DNA of 64,000 nucleotides from JAJNBK01 sp035642715 (GCA_035642715.1 DASQRW010000113.1:1-64000), one strand, 5' to 3'. Positions 8,396 through 18,445 are shown, numbered from the stretch's first letter. Numbers and translations: made by a program. The notes: generated by a model from the sequence alone, not told the origin.

Positions 8396-10086
8396 TAGCC
8401 TTTCTTTTCTTTTCTTAGATTTGTCACTAAATCTTGTTCTAATATTGGTAGTGTTTTTGAAATACTATCTAAATACATTTGCACATGTGGCTCTGCAATC
8501 CACATTTTCTCATTTTCAAATAGATAACCATATCTCTGTGAGCTACCTATTTTTTGACGTGATTGGAGCGCATTAAGGTATTGTTTAGAAATAGTGGATT
8601 CATCAAATCCGTGTTTTCTTGCTATTGCATTGAATACGTCATGCATACCTGATCCGTGCTGTGCTGCTTCCTTTACACGATATGCAATATTTCTTGGAAT
8701 ACCTAGTTTCTGGGCAAGTTTTCTGTGTACATGCTTGCCAAAGGCATCGGCTGAACCTTTTACATTCAGTTTCATATCAGTCTGCATTGAAAATGCAATT
8801 ACTTTCAAGTCAAGAAAGGGCTCACGCATCTCTATACTGTGTGCCATAGTGATTTTATCTTCTCTCTCTAAAGTTTCTCTGTACAGTAAAAGCATGTCTT
8901 CGGTCATATGCTCACGTAATTTCTCGTATCCTTCCTTTTCAACTACCTTTGTATACCAAGAATATCCTCCGAAAAGTTCATCTGCTGCCTGCCCTGAGAA
9001 CATTACATTAATTCCATCCTCATGTGCAAGCTTTACTGCAGCATATACAGGAACTGCAACCTCTATCTGTCCCGCATTTGTGTCTTCTATTGTATTAATA
9101 ACCTCTGGAATCATCTGTTCTACTTCATTCTGAGTAAGTTCATTGACTCTTAGTTTAAGATTGAGTCTCTTTGCTATCAGTCTTGCAAATGCAATATCAC
9201 TAGAACCCTGAATTCCACCAGTATAACAAATAACATCCCGTACCATTTTCTTTGCAAGCCAGGCGATAATTACACTATCAATACCACCTGAGAATATTAT
9301 TCCGACTCTATCAAAATCCTGCGTACGCTTTTTCATGGATGCAAGTAATACTTTTTCATATGCATTAACAGCTAAATCCATTGTTTTGTAGATTATTTTC
9401 TTTGAATGTACTGGAGAACGGGATAGTTTGAAATTTTGTATTAATCCATCTGATTTGATAATTATTGCATGACCTGGCAATACACTGTTTGTAGGTTCTT
9501 TTATTCCCACTTTCCATAACGCTTTACGTTCAGACGCAAATGCGATAAAATGATTATTTTCCCCATAGTAAATTTGCCTTACACCCATTTTATCTCTTAC
9601 CAAGGCTATGTTTTCTGTCTCTTCATCCTTGATAACCAAAGCATAAACACCATCAAGTTCAGCAACAGTCCTTCTAATTGCATATAATAAATCATTGTTC
9701 TTGTTAAAATGATCTTCTAACAAATGGACAATAACTTCGCTGTCTGTCTGAGTAACAAATTGATGATGTTTCATTAACCTTCGCCGAATTTTCTTATAGT
9801 TGTAAATTTCTCCGTTATGCTCTAGAGTAAACTTTCCATCGCAGCTATGGAAAGGTTGCTGTCCATGAGTACCGCCTACGATCGCGAGCCTTACATGACC
9901 TAAAGCATTATTACCAGAAAGCTCATGATATTCTAAACTTGTAAGAGAATCTGATTGTATGATAGAGTCAGCGACTGCTATTCCTGCCCCGTCAGGACCA
10001 CGATTTGTCATGCAAGAAAGCATTGTTCCGACTAGAGGTACAACATTTTCATTTCTTTTGCTTAATATACCTGCTATTCCACACAT
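8392..10086 (-). CDS. asnB: Asparagine synthase (glutamine-hydrolysing)
   Basis: A 564-residue enzyme that makes asparagine from aspartate, ATP and glutamine. It opens with MCGIAGILS, so the catalytic Cys2 of the class II glutaminase domain is in place after Met removal. The N-terminal Ntn-hydrolase domain runs to about residue 210. The synthetase domain carries the PP-loop SGGIDSVIIAWLA near residue 270 and the later FSGQAADELFGGY ATP/Asp site. The length and motifs fit archaeal AsnB-type proteins. Some archaeal homologues act on other carboxylates, so the substrate is inferred. Its 3' end overlaps the convergent membrane-protein gene by a few bases. Confidence 0.9.
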   Translation of the reverse strand: MCGIAGILSKRNENVVPLVGTMLSCMTNRGPDGAGIAVADSIIQSDSLTSLEYHELSGNNALGHVRLAIVGGTHGQQPFHSCDGKFTLEHNGEIYNYKKIRRRLMKHHQFVTQTDSEVIVHLLEDHFNKNNDLLYAIRRTVAELDGVYALVIKDEETENIALVRDKMGVRQIYYGENNHFIAFASERKALWKVGIKEPTNSVLPGHAIIIKSDGLIQNFKLSRSPVHSKKIIYKTMDLAVNAYEKVLLASMKKRTQDFDRVGIIFSGGIDSVIIAWLAKKMVRDVICYTGGIQGSSDIAFARLIAKRLNLKLRVNELTQNEVEQMIPEVINTIEDTNAGQIEVAVPVYAAVKLAHEDGINVMFSGQAADELFGGYSWYTKVVEKEGYEKLREHMTEDMLLLYRETLEREDKITMAHSIEMREPFLDLKVIAFSMQTDMKLNVKGSADAFGKHVHRKLAQKLGIPRNIAYRVKEAAQHGSGMHDVFNAIARKHGFDESTISKQYLNALQSRQKIGSSQRYGYLFENEKMWIAEPHVQMYLDSISKTLPILEQDLVTNLRKEKKGY

Positions 10087-10352
10087 ATTATATCCCTCTG
10101 AATTCTAAAATCGAATTCCTATCTTATAGATAAGCAAATTACTCAACTATAATATAATTATGTACAATGGCTTAAAAGTGTTAATAAATACAAATACATT
10201 TAATTCAACTTCCTTGTGACTTTATTTGTTATGATGAAGATAATATATATAATCTGAGTGTTTATAGTCTATAACATCTATCTAATATAATAAGTGTAGT
10301 TGGAATTGAGGAATGATTATATAAGTATTGTATTTTCAAAATAATGCAATAA

Positions 10353-11285
10353 ATGCTAAATTTAATTTTGTGGTTCATAAAAAATTCAGAAGGAAAGACT
10401 ATATTCGATAAATGTATATTGTTTTTTTTAAAAATTATCTATTTAGGTTTAAGAATTTTACTTAGACTAGCTTTAGGAAAAAAGAGAAGAGACAGATTCT
10501 ATATTAAACGAGGACTTGACTTTGGAGTTTTTTGGTATAAAACTTTCAAGTTTTTAAGGCCAGGCAACTCCACTTTATTAAAATTCAAAGTACCTAAATA
10601 TGATTACGAATTTTATTGTAGGATTAACAAAGACGATTTTAAAATTATGACAATTCACGAAGATGATATAATAAAACGTTTTACTCCTAAAGAGGGAGAT
10701 ATAGTTATAGATATTGGCGCACATATAGGTCTTTATACAATAATAAGCTCAAAGCGAGTTGGTGCAAATGGAAAAGTAGTTGCTATTGAGGCTGATCCTA
10801 GCAATTTTGAAATGTTAAAAAGTAATATTAAACTAAATCAATTAACTAATGTTACACCTTTAAATTATGCAGTATATTCTAAAGAAACAAAAGTAAAACT
10901 CTATTTACCTAGTGGAGAATCAGGCTTCACCAAATACAATACTATAATGCCAAATTGGATAAATGCTCAAGAAAAATTTGTAGAAGTAAATGCTAACACG
11001 TTAGATTATTTATTGCAATTAAATGAAATAAGGCAAGAAGAAGTAAACTGGATTAAGATCGATGTAGAAGGAGCAGAATTTGAAGTGCTAAAAGGAGCTA
11101 CTAATGTGCTATCTAAAAGTAAAGATATTGCAATTCTTATGGAATTACATGGTCCTCCGCATGTTTATAGACCGAAAGTGGAAGAATTTGTTAATTTATA
11201 CAATTTCAAGATAGAGTTTGAAAAGAGTTACGAGGAGAATGGATCAATGCATATAATTATGCAAAAATCTGCTTCAATAATATGA
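10353..11285 (+). CDS. FkbM-family methyltransferase
   Basis: A 310-residue SAM-dependent methyltransferase of the FkbM family. The SAM-binding motif is VIDIGAHIGLYTIISS near residue 118, followed by the acidic AIEADPSNFEML and the family signature WIKIDVEGAEFEVLKG near residue 235. An N-terminal hydrophobic, basic segment (residues 20-45) may anchor it to the membrane. FkbM proteins typically O-methylate sugars or lipid-linked glycans. The gene stands alone, is AT-rich even for this window, and faces the convergent mpgS. Its acceptor is unknown. An AT-rich, solitary glycan gene of this kind may have been acquired by transfer. Confidence 0.8.
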   Translation: MLNLILWFIKNSEGKTIFDKCILFFLKIIYLGLRILLRLALGKKRRDRFYIKRGLDFGVFWYKTFKFLRPGNSTLLKFKVPKYDYEFYCRINKDDFKIMTIHEDDIIKRFTPKEGDIVIDIGAHIGLYTIISSKRVGANGKVVAIEADPSNFEMLKSNIKLNQLTNVTPLNYAVYSKETKVKLYLPSGESGFTKYNTIMPNWINAQEKFVEVNANTLDYLLQLNEIRQEEVNWIKIDVEGAEFEVLKGATNVLSKSKDIAILMELHGPPHVYRPKVEEFVNLYNFKIEFEKSYEENGSMHIIMQKSASII

Positions 11286-11304
11286 CCAACTTATTCATTA
11301 ACTA

Positions 11305-12486
11305 TTAGGAATGAACAAAGCTTGTTGCTTTATTGTGAAGAATCTTTCCGAATTGTAACATATCTATATCTTTGAAGGGATTAATTTTTTGTAATACTGA
11401 TGGCTCTTGATTTTCTTCTATGACACCTTTTCCACGCAGTTCTTCAACGATTTTCTCCCTTAGTTTTGGGTGGCAAATTTTGCTATGGTAAATGCAACCA
11501 AGTGATCCATCAATCATCTCTTTTAAGTGAATATCCCCTTTCTCTTCATGAAAATGTGGATTTCTGGTTTCTACTTGCATTACCTCAATTCCCTTATCCA
11601 TGGCTTCCTGATTTTCAGTCGGCACAATTCCTCCAAACTCTTCAAGTAGGTTTACCATTTCATAGGTTTCTACTGAAAAGCTCGACGAATAAGTTAGAAG
11701 CTCTGCTAATTTCATTGACATGCAATGTTCTCCTGAATTTCCAGTACGCATAACTTCTGTTTCAAAGCCAGTGTAATAAGATATCAACGAATTAAGATAT
11801 TGATTTGTTATCTCAGATACTCTCCCCCATTTCGAAAAATAGACACCAGTCTCTGATATTTTTGGTTTATAAATCCAAGACACGCGAACCATTGTATATG
11901 GCGTATTCGACATCGCGATTCCTGACGCATAAATCTTTACATATTCGTTTACTGCTCCAGGCACATAGTTGTCTGCATCGATAAATCCAACATATTCTTT
12001 TCCTGCCATCTTTGTTAACAGCATTCCAATCATCATTCCCTCGGCCTTGCCATTTCTAACCATGTCATCTGGACCAAATATACTAGTATAGCCAACCTCT
12101 CTCAGTGCCTCTGATAGTCCGGGATCTTTCTGATGTACAATCAACGCATTTTTTTCTGCAAATTGGTTAAATTGCTCAAGAGCTTCCTTTTCTAATTTGT
12201 ATCTATCCACAGGTTGTCTTGGACTATTGGATACAATAATTGTCAAGCAATCATGGGGAATCCCACTCAACACCCCTTCAAGTAACTTTAAACGCTCTCC
12301 TTTAACAGGTATGACTATAGCCATTTTTCTCTCAATTTCAGACATCTCTTCATTTCCTATACGTCGGATAGCTTCAGAAGTTGGCCTACCGTCACTAGAT
12401 CCTGAATCCAATTCATAAACACGTTGAACCCCATGTAGACTTATCGATCCAAATCTTTCTGTGTATCTTGGAAGGTCGACTCTCAT
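11305..12486 (-). CDS. mpgS: Mannosyl-3-phosphoglycerate synthase
   Basis: A 393-residue GT55 glycosyltransferase that transfers mannose from GDP-mannose to 3-phosphoglycerate, the first step to the compatible solute mannosylglycerate. It matches the archaeal enzymes closely: AIVIPVKGERLKLLEGVL, IIVSNSPR and HQKDPGLSEALREVGYTSIFG. The metal-binding GFIDADNYVPGAVNEYVK, GRVSEITNQYLN, and NPHFHEEKGDIHLKEM also match. The family-like start MRVDLPRYTERFG supports the ATG at 12484-12486. No phosphatase gene (mpgP) lies beside it, so dephosphorylation must be encoded elsewhere. It is a plausible osmoprotectant gene. Confidence 0.92.
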   Translation of the reverse strand: MRVDLPRYTERFGSISLHGVQRVYELDSGSSDGRPTSEAIRRIGNEEMSEIERKMAIVIPVKGERLKLLEGVLSGIPHDCLTIIVSNSPRQPVDRYKLEKEALEQFNQFAEKNALIVHQKDPGLSEALREVGYTSIFGPDDMVRNGKAEGMMIGMLLTKMAGKEYVGFIDADNYVPGAVNEYVKIYASGIAMSNTPYTMVRVSWIYKPKISETGVYFSKWGRVSEITNQYLNSLISYYTGFETEVMRTGNSGEHCMSMKLAELLTYSSSFSVETYEMVNLLEEFGGIVPTENQEAMDKGIEVMQVETRNPHFHEEKGDIHLKEMIDGSLGCIYHSKICHPKLREKIVEELRGKGVIEENQEPSVLQKINPFKDIDMLQFGKILHNKATSFVHS

Positions 12487-12629
12487 ACAAGCTAAAAGAT
12501 CTAATTGTTTATAACTATTAGGAATAGAAAAGGCATATAGATAATTTAATTATTTTACTTTAAACACTGTTATTCTCCATAAATAACTATGCGAATCATG
12601 TATAATAACTCCTGATATTATGAACGTAT

Positions 12630-12791
12630 ATGCATAAAAGGATGTATCAAAAGAAAAAGCAAACAGTCGAGAAATTTATTAAAAGATTCGGAAAAGTAGA
12701 ATATTCCTTTATTCTGAATGAAGTTAATATAGATTATGATACATTAATGAAAATACTGGAAGAATTGCGCAAAGAAGGGCGTATAAAGTAG
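12630..12791 (+). CDS. Small winged-helix-like protein (53 residues)
   Basis: A short frame reading MHKRMYQKKKQTVEK at its start. A helix-turn-helix-like body follows, with YSFILNEVNIDYDTLMKILE as a recognition-type region, and the frame ends in a basic tail. The start may be the ATG at 12630 or the ATG at 12642. The pattern (a basic N-terminus, a short helix pair, a hydrophobic repeat and a C-terminal LRKEGRIK) resembles half of an archaeal winged-helix domain. It is too short for most gene callers and has no partner. It is a plausible but unproven gene. Confidence 0.4.
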   Translation: MHKRMYQKKKQTVEKFIKRFGKVEYSFILNEVNIDYDTLMKILEELRKEGRIK

Positions 12792-12921
12792 CAGAGTGAT
12801 TATTAAATGTTTTATTTATCAAACCAATATTATTATATCACTATATCAGAGCTGCCACCAAATAAATATATAGGTGTTAGAGATAATTTGATTATCCCAA
12901 AATTAAATGCTATATGTATTC

Positions 12922-15123
12922 TTATTCTTTGTCTATAAATTCATCTGCTTTGGGTGGTTCTGGATTCAAACCCTTTCTCTTTCTTATTTCTCCAACCAAA
13001 TTTCTAAATATGGATTGAGGAACAGGTTGCCATGTCTTAAAGTAAGTACTCCACATAGCTTTTCCAGCAGTTCCGCCACGCATAATCTCCGAAAGATCAA
13101 ATGTTTCAGATGCTGGTATTTCGCCTTGTATAATCGAAATTACGCCTTTTTGTTCTACATTCAATAATTTACCCCTTTTTCCTGATAATATACCTGCTAC
13201 TGTGCCAATTTGTTCCTGTGGACATTTGACCTCCATTCCAAGTATGGGTTCAAGTAAAACTGGATCTGCGATTAACATCGAACCTAACATAGCTCTTCTA
13301 GTTGCAGGCATTAATTGTGCTAGACCTCTATGAGCTGGATCCTCATGTGGAACAAAGTGATGTAATACAAACTTGACACCTCTTACGGATTCATGAGCAA
13401 TAGGGCCAGAATGAATTACATCATCAAAACCAGATTTAATAGAGTCCATCGACTCCTGTATAAACTGAACACCTTTTGTTTCATCAATTAGCATATTACC
13501 ACTTACATCAATTGCGGCAACATTTCTTGCTTCATCAGCATTCCAACCTTTTTCTCTAAGAATCTTAGCCATTTCCTTTTTATCCATATCTTCTTTGATT
13601 TGGCCATTTCTTATTAGCTCTATTATCTCATTGCCAAGTGATTCTATGCGCATGAAAATTTTGTTGTGTTTATTTGGAGACTTGCTCATGATAGGTCCTG
13701 CTTTTGTACGGATGGTTTCACGATAGTTGATCAATGGTTGGGTAGTAGTTATATTAAGACCTGCTTCCTGCAAGAGTGATGTTGCAATTTCCAAATGCAA
13801 AACACCCATTCCTGCCATTAGAGTCTCACCTGTTTCCTCATTAATCTTAACGATGAGGTTTGGATCTTCCACCGTGATTCTGCGTAATGCTTCAACAAGC
13901 TTTGGTAAATCTTTTGGATGCTTTGGTTCTACTGCAATCGTAACTACTGGTTCTGAAACATACTTGATTGATTCAAATGCTGGAATACTTTTCACAGTCG
14001 AAATTGTTTCGCCCGCAACAGCATAATCAAGTCCAAGCAATGCAGGAATATTACCTGCAGGTAACATGTTCACTACCTCCCTTGTATTACCCATGTAAAT
14101 GTTTACTGACTGAACTTTTCCTGGCCTTTTTGCATCAATTAGGTAGATCTCATCGCCGTCTTTGACAGTACCTGAGAAGAGCCTACCAGTTGCAACTCTG
14201 CCTGCCTGTGGATCAACATTAATTGTTGTAACCATCATTACTGCTGGACCTTTTTCGTCACATGCCAAAAGTGATTTTCCAAGAGTAGATTCTAAATCAC
14301 CTGGCCAAATTTTAGGGATTCTATATCGTTGGGCAACATGGGGCGGAGGATGATGTTGCACTACCATTCCTAGAACAGCCTCATGCAATGGTGCTCTTTC
14401 TGCTAAAGATTTTATCATATCAGGATCGTCTGAAGTATAAGCGTCATAAACATCCTTGAAACTTATACCTTTTTTCTGGGCTACTTTAAAATTAAAGCCC
14501 CATCTGTCTTTTGCAGACCCAAATGCAACACTGTTTCCCTGTATACTTACTTTCCACTTTTCCTTAAGTTCCGGTTCGGCATAAATATCAACTAGTCTGT
14601 TAAATTCTGCGATAATATTTGAAAGCCATTTTTGCATAGCTGGTGGATCTAATCTTAATTCCTTTACCAGTCTGTCAATTTTGTTAATATAAAGAACTGG
14701 TCTAACTCGTTCTTCAAGCGCTTGTCTTGTTACTGTTTCTGTCTGAGTCATAATGCCTTCAACAGAATCAGAAACTACTACAACACCATCAATTGCTCTT
14801 AGGGCACGAGTGACTCTTCCTGTAAAGTCAATGTGACCAGGCGTATCAATCATATTAATTACATATTCCTTGCCTTCATCTTCATAAAATAGTGTAACGT
14901 TAGCTCCACGAATAGTCATTTGTCTATTCTGTTCAAGTTTCATAGAATCAAGTGCCAAAGCTTGACCTGCAACAGATGGAGAGATAATACCTGATGCAGC
15001 TAAAAGACTATCACTCATAGTTGTCTTGCCGTGATCTACGTGGGCAATGACTCCGAAATTACGAATCTGTTCCTTAGTACCAATAATCCTTAGAATATCC
15101 TGAGTTGATTTGAACTTTGGCAT
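12922..15123 (-). CDS. fusA: Translation elongation factor 2
   Basis: A 733-residue archaeal EF-2, the GTPase that drives ribosomal translocation. AHVDHGKTTMSDSLL is the P-loop (G1), MIDTPGHIDF is G3 and NKIDRL is G4. The C-terminal domain carries HRGLAQLMPATRRA, whose histidine matches the diphthamide site, so it is likely modified and targetable by diphtheria-type toxins. I chose the ATG at 15123 (MPKFKSTQDI). A TTG twelve bases upstream gives four extra residues but no better context. It is monocistronic here and complete. Confidence 0.96.
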   Translation of the reverse strand: MPKFKSTQDILRIIGTKEQIRNFGVIAHVDHGKTTMSDSLLAASGIISPSVAGQALALDSMKLEQNRQMTIRGANVTLFYEDEGKEYVINMIDTPGHIDFTGRVTRALRAIDGVVVVSDSVEGIMTQTETVTRQALEERVRPVLYINKIDRLVKELRLDPPAMQKWLSNIIAEFNRLVDIYAEPELKEKWKVSIQGNSVAFGSAKDRWGFNFKVAQKKGISFKDVYDAYTSDDPDMIKSLAERAPLHEAVLGMVVQHHPPPHVAQRYRIPKIWPGDLESTLGKSLLACDEKGPAVMMVTTINVDPQAGRVATGRLFSGTVKDGDEIYLIDAKRPGKVQSVNIYMGNTREVVNMLPAGNIPALLGLDYAVAGETISTVKSIPAFESIKYVSEPVVTIAVEPKHPKDLPKLVEALRRITVEDPNLIVKINEETGETLMAGMGVLHLEIATSLLQEAGLNITTTQPLINYRETIRTKAGPIMSKSPNKHNKIFMRIESLGNEIIELIRNGQIKEDMDKKEMAKILREKGWNADEARNVAAIDVSGNMLIDETKGVQFIQESMDSIKSGFDDVIHSGPIAHESVRGVKFVLHHFVPHEDPAHRGLAQLMPATRRAMLGSMLIADPVLLEPILGMEVKCPQEQIGTVAGILSGKRGKLLNVEQKGVISIIQGEIPASETFDLSEIMRGGTAGKAMWSTYFKTWQPVPQSIFRNLVGEIRKRKGLNPEPPKADEFIDKE

Positions 15124-15274
15124 ATATTCAAGCAAAAAATTTGCTGGAGGACTATTAAACGTTCCTTACGTTCAAAATGGAAAAATTTTATTGTTTTACA
15201 TCATAATAAGCGAGCATATACAGTTAATATTTAATTATTTCTGAGAGTCTATTTCTGTTAGAATTCATGGTTTC

Positions 15275-15721
15275 TCATTCTGATTTTATTCCAAATTCTG
15301 TAATCGTTACCGAACTCTTATTTGCCTTGGTCCTATTATGCATCATCCATTGTCCATTTGGCAAAATAAGATAATTCTGTGTTGCAGTCAATACAAATTC
15401 CTTGAAAGAGAAGATGCCACTTACTAAGATCATCTGCTTGTCTAGCACTCTGGATTCAAGCATGATTTGTCCTTTTCTATCCTTTAGCAAAACATAGTCG
15501 CGTTGATTTTTTTTAATAAATTCTTTATTACATAATATGCAGTTATTTTTATCGATAGTGATTAACGTATTTTCATTTGAATCAAGAATCGATGTTGTTA
15601 CATATGGTCCCGCACTATCCTCGCCAAGCGAAAACAAAACTTCATTATCCATCTTTACACACATAGGGCTATCTGTGATAAAATTATTTCCAAATAGAAG
15701 AGTATAGGGCAAATAGATCAT
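15275..15721 (-). CDS. Hypothetical protein, beta-rich
   Basis: An unrecognised 148-residue protein. Secondary structure looks mostly beta-strand, with repeated short hydrophobic strands (VLFSLGED, YVLLKDRKGQIMLESRVL, NYLILPNGQWMMHN). It contains an isolated CILC pair near residue 65, which might bind metal or form a disulfide. There is no signal peptide or clear membrane segment. The ATG is at 15719-15721. It lies alone between EF-2 and the MqnD-like gene, with none of the frame-breaking stops expected of non-coding DNA over 440 bases. Confidence 0.55.
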   Translation of the reverse strand: MIYLPYTLLFGNNFITDSPMCVKMDNEVLFSLGEDSAGPYVTTSILDSNENTLITIDKNNCILCNKEFIKKNQRDYVLLKDRKGQIMLESRVLDKQMILVSGIFSFKEFVLTATQNYLILPNGQWMMHNRTKANKSSVTITEFGIKSE

Positions 15722-15908
15722 TATTTTATAGAATGTTTCGTTAATTATTCTTTGTGTGTAGCAAGGTAATATGTTAAGTTAATTGATGCCCGAGGAGAGA
15801 AAAAAGCCTAGTCATTATCTAGTTCAGAATATGATTCTTAGAAAAATTGCCCTAAATTATACTTTGGTTTTTATAAAGAAAATATTATTCTCTTTCTCTA
15901 GGTAATAT

Positions 15909-16736
15909 ATGATGGAAATAACTTTAGGCCATACTCCTGATGCTGATGATGCATTTATGTTCTTTGGCATTGCATGTGGTAAAGTATATTCTGTGGATAT
16001 CAAAATCAAACACGTCATAGAAGACATTGAAACCCTTAACAAACATGCTTTAAGACATGAACTTGATGTTACAGCTATCTCCGCCCATGCCTATGCTTAT
16101 TTGAAGGATTATGTAATATTACGTAGTGGCGGAAGTTTTGGCTTAAATTATGGTCCTATAGTCATTTCTAAAAAGAAATTAACATTATCTGAATTAAGAA
16201 AGGGCGTAATTGGTATTCCAGGTAAGATGACATCTGCTAATTTATTGCTAAATCTTGCCTTAGGAAAATTTAATGGAAAGGAGATGCCCTTTCAATTGAT
16301 TCCTGAAGCCGTTCTAAATGATAAAGTAGATGCAGGTTTGGTGATTCACGAAGCACAGATTACATATGATACTTCAAGCCTTCATACCGTTTTTGATTTG
16401 GCGACTTGGTGGACTGCAAATACGAACGGATTGCCAATGCCATTGGGTATAAACGTAGCAAGTAATAAATCAATGACATTAGAACAGATAAAGATGTTTG
16501 ATAACCTATTCAAGGAATCGATTCTTTATGGTCTTGAACACATTGAATCAGCGATAGATTATGCGATGAAATATGGAAGAGGACAACCACGCGATGTGAT
16601 AACCAGATTTATCAAAATGTATGTAAATGATATAACTATAGATATGGGAACGATCGGGGAAAAGTCAATAAAAAAAATGTTTGCAATAGCTGAAGAGAAG
16701 GGATTCTTATCGTTTTCTAAACTGAATTTTGCTTAG
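15909..16736 (+). CDS. mqnD: MqnA/MqnD-family protein, likely 1,4-dihydroxy-6-naphthoate synthase
   Basis: A 275-residue periplasmic-binding-fold enzyme of the MqnA/MqnD family, which acts in the futalosine route to menaquinone. GHTPDADDAFMFFGIACGKV at the N-terminus and AGLVIHEAQITYD near residue 143 are the family motifs and fit MqnD better than MqnA. Thaumarchaea use menaquinone-type quinones, so the role is plausible. No other mqn gene is in the window. Two adjacent ATGs (15909 and 15912) are possible starts. Pathway assignment is by family; the substrate is inferred. Confidence 0.75.
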   Translation: MMEITLGHTPDADDAFMFFGIACGKVYSVDIKIKHVIEDIETLNKHALRHELDVTAISAHAYAYLKDYVILRSGGSFGLNYGPIVISKKKLTLSELRKGVIGIPGKMTSANLLLNLALGKFNGKEMPFQLIPEAVLNDKVDAGLVIHEAQITYDTSSLHTVFDLATWWTANTNGLPMPLGINVASNKSMTLEQIKMFDNLFKESILYGLEHIESAIDYAMKYGRGQPRDVITRFIKMYVNDITIDMGTIGEKSIKKMFAIAEEKGFLSFSKLNFA

Positions 16737-16897
16737 CAATAGGTAAGCAGATAATCCTTAAGTTCATAGCCAGCCAACAACAAAGGAAGAAATAAGTTAA
16801 ACTATCACAACAATGGGTAAATGCTGACTTGTCAAAAGAGATTATTAGAACAGATCAACTGTAAGCCTTAATTCTTAGCAATGCAATAATTAATGTC

Positions 16898-17338
16898 ATG
16901 CCTAACGGTTTTTCGTCAGAAGAAGAAGATGAAGAGTATATACAGGCAAGAATAAGTTATGTTGGATTTGCAGATCAGCTAGGACTAGAAGGTGTTGTTA
17001 TTCTAAAAACTTTCGATGGAAAAGAATTTCCAATGCGTGCATTCTCTGGCGAAGTTGCAAGGCATATCTCACGATTTCGAGAAGGTGACAAAAATACCAT
17101 ACCTACAATCTATAATCTAGTTGAGGAGATTGCAGTTATGCAAGATCTACTTTTGATGGAAGTGAGAGTTTATCAAAGTGGTTCTGTTCTGCGTGCAAAT
17201 CTGTATTTCAAAGGTAGAAGAAAAGAATATTTGATACTAAGAAATTATCGTGCATCAGATTCCATTGCTTTGGCAGCTTATTATGATATCCCAATCAAAG
17301 TAAGAAAGAATTTATTTGAAGAAGCAATACAGCAATAA
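16898..17338 (+). CDS. Bifunctional-nuclease-domain (DUF151) protein
   Basis: A 146-residue protein with the BFN/DUF151 fold. The diagnostic C-terminal block is NYRASDSIALAAYYDIPIKV, matching the family's R-x-S-D-A/S-I-A-L-A followed by P-I-x-V. In plants and bacteria, proteins with this domain show DNase and RNase activity or act in stress responses. In archaea the role is unknown. The first 15 residues are very acidic (EEEDEE). It ends 6 nt before the stop of the convergent purP. The start ATG at 16898 lacks a Shine-Dalgarno site. Confidence 0.75.
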   Translation: MPNGFSSEEEDEEYIQARISYVGFADQLGLEGVVILKTFDGKEFPMRAFSGEVARHISRFREGDKNTIPTIYNLVEEIAVMQDLLLMEVRVYQSGSVLRANLYFKGRRKEYLILRNYRASDSIALAAYYDIPIKVRKNLFEEAIQQ

Positions 17339-17344
17339 ATACCA

Positions 17345-18445
17345 TCATGTTACTATATCCATAATTTTCTTTTGCGATATTGCATTCTTAATTTCCATTG
17401 CAATTCTTCGACCAACACCAATAGTATGACCATAAGAGTATTTTGTATAAGGGCTTGTTGTTGCCATGATAGGATTACCTGGAACTCTTAGTGATACATC
17501 ATATACTATCAAATCTAGGTCTGATGTTACGATACCCTGTAATGAAATTGGTCCAATTATTCCAGGCGGATATTCTATTCTGACGGCAGCGGCAAATTTA
17601 TCGCCAATTTCAAACACTTTTTCCAACATTGATTCGCGTATACTAGCTGGAGTATGTCCTACTTCGATATTTTGTATCCCAATATCTATTTGCATCTGTT
17701 GTTTAGCAGGTAGTGAAGTAGTAAAGTCATGAAGATTGGTTTGCAGTCTTCTTTCTATTCCCAAGAACTCCATCTCTTCTGATAATGGAGATTGAAAAAA
17801 GTTAAAGTTAAAGTAAGTTCCAATTATATATTCTTCAATAGTTGCAGAGTTAAGATCTTCTTTATTAATGAGCCCTTCTTTGATCTTTAACTTTGCTTTC
17901 ATCTTATAATCTTTATAAGAAGACACCAGGAAAAACGCCCTTTCTAATTTCCGTCTTGCTTCCTGAACTTTGACTACTGCCAGGTTGTCTATATCTGAAG
18001 GTTGTATGTATATCCTAGGGTGTCTGATCTTTGCCTTTTCAAGAAGATAGTATTGATTTTTTGTTGCAGTACGTTCTTCTGCTCGCAGGAGCAGTCTATT
18101 TCCAAATATAGGCACCTTTAAATTATTTTCAATGTTATCATAACCAAGATAGGCGGTAAAGGCACGGTTTGCAATCATGATTGTATTTAATTGTCGCAAT
18201 TTTTCTTGATTTTCTCTCAACATAATATCAGAAAATTTATCAAGCAAGATAATCTCGTCTGTTAATCTCTTAAATCTTAGATATGGGATCTCCCGACCCT
18301 TTTGACAAATGCAGACAGTCTTTAGATTTTCATCTTTAGATCCATCCATAATTTCTAATGCAGAATGGCTTCCTATTGTGCCAATAGTAATATCCTTTAA
18401 TTTATATTGATTGATAATACGATTAACTTCGTGACGAGTAATCAA
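17345..18445 (-). CDS. purP: Formate-dependent FAICAR synthetase
   Basis: A 366-residue ATP-grasp enzyme that converts AICAR, formate and ATP to FAICAR, the archaeal replacement for the folate-dependent step of purine synthesis. IGTIGSHSALEIMDG, CICQKGREIPYLRF, VPIFGNRLLLRAEER and the C-terminal TSPYTKYSYGHTIGVGRRIAMEI are PurP hallmarks. The start is TTG at 18443-18445, judged by family alignment; no ATG gives the expected N-terminus. A 44-bp perfect palindrome lies about 110 nt upstream of the start. Confidence 0.93.
   Translation of the reverse strand: MITRHEVNRIINQYKLKDITIGTIGSHSALEIMDGSKDENLKTVCICQKGREIPYLRFKRLTDEIILLDKFSDIMLRENQEKLRQLNTIMIANRAFTAYLGYDNIENNLKVPIFGNRLLLRAEERTATKNQYYLLEKAKIRHPRIYIQPSDIDNLAVVKVQEARRKLERAFFLVSSYKDYKMKAKLKIKEGLINKEDLNSATIEEYIIGTYFNFNFFQSPLSEEMEFLGIERRLQTNLHDFTTSLPAKQQMQIDIGIQNIEVGHTPASIRESMLEKVFEIGDKFAAAVRIEYPPGIIGPISLQGIVTSDLDLIVYDVSLRVPGNPIMATTSPYTKYSYGHTIGVGRRIAMEIKNAISQKKIMDIVT

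Noticed and set aside
8594..9133. 179-residue plus-strand frame
   Set aside because: It is the shadow of the asparagine synthase gene on the opposite strand; the AsnB frame has full motif support.
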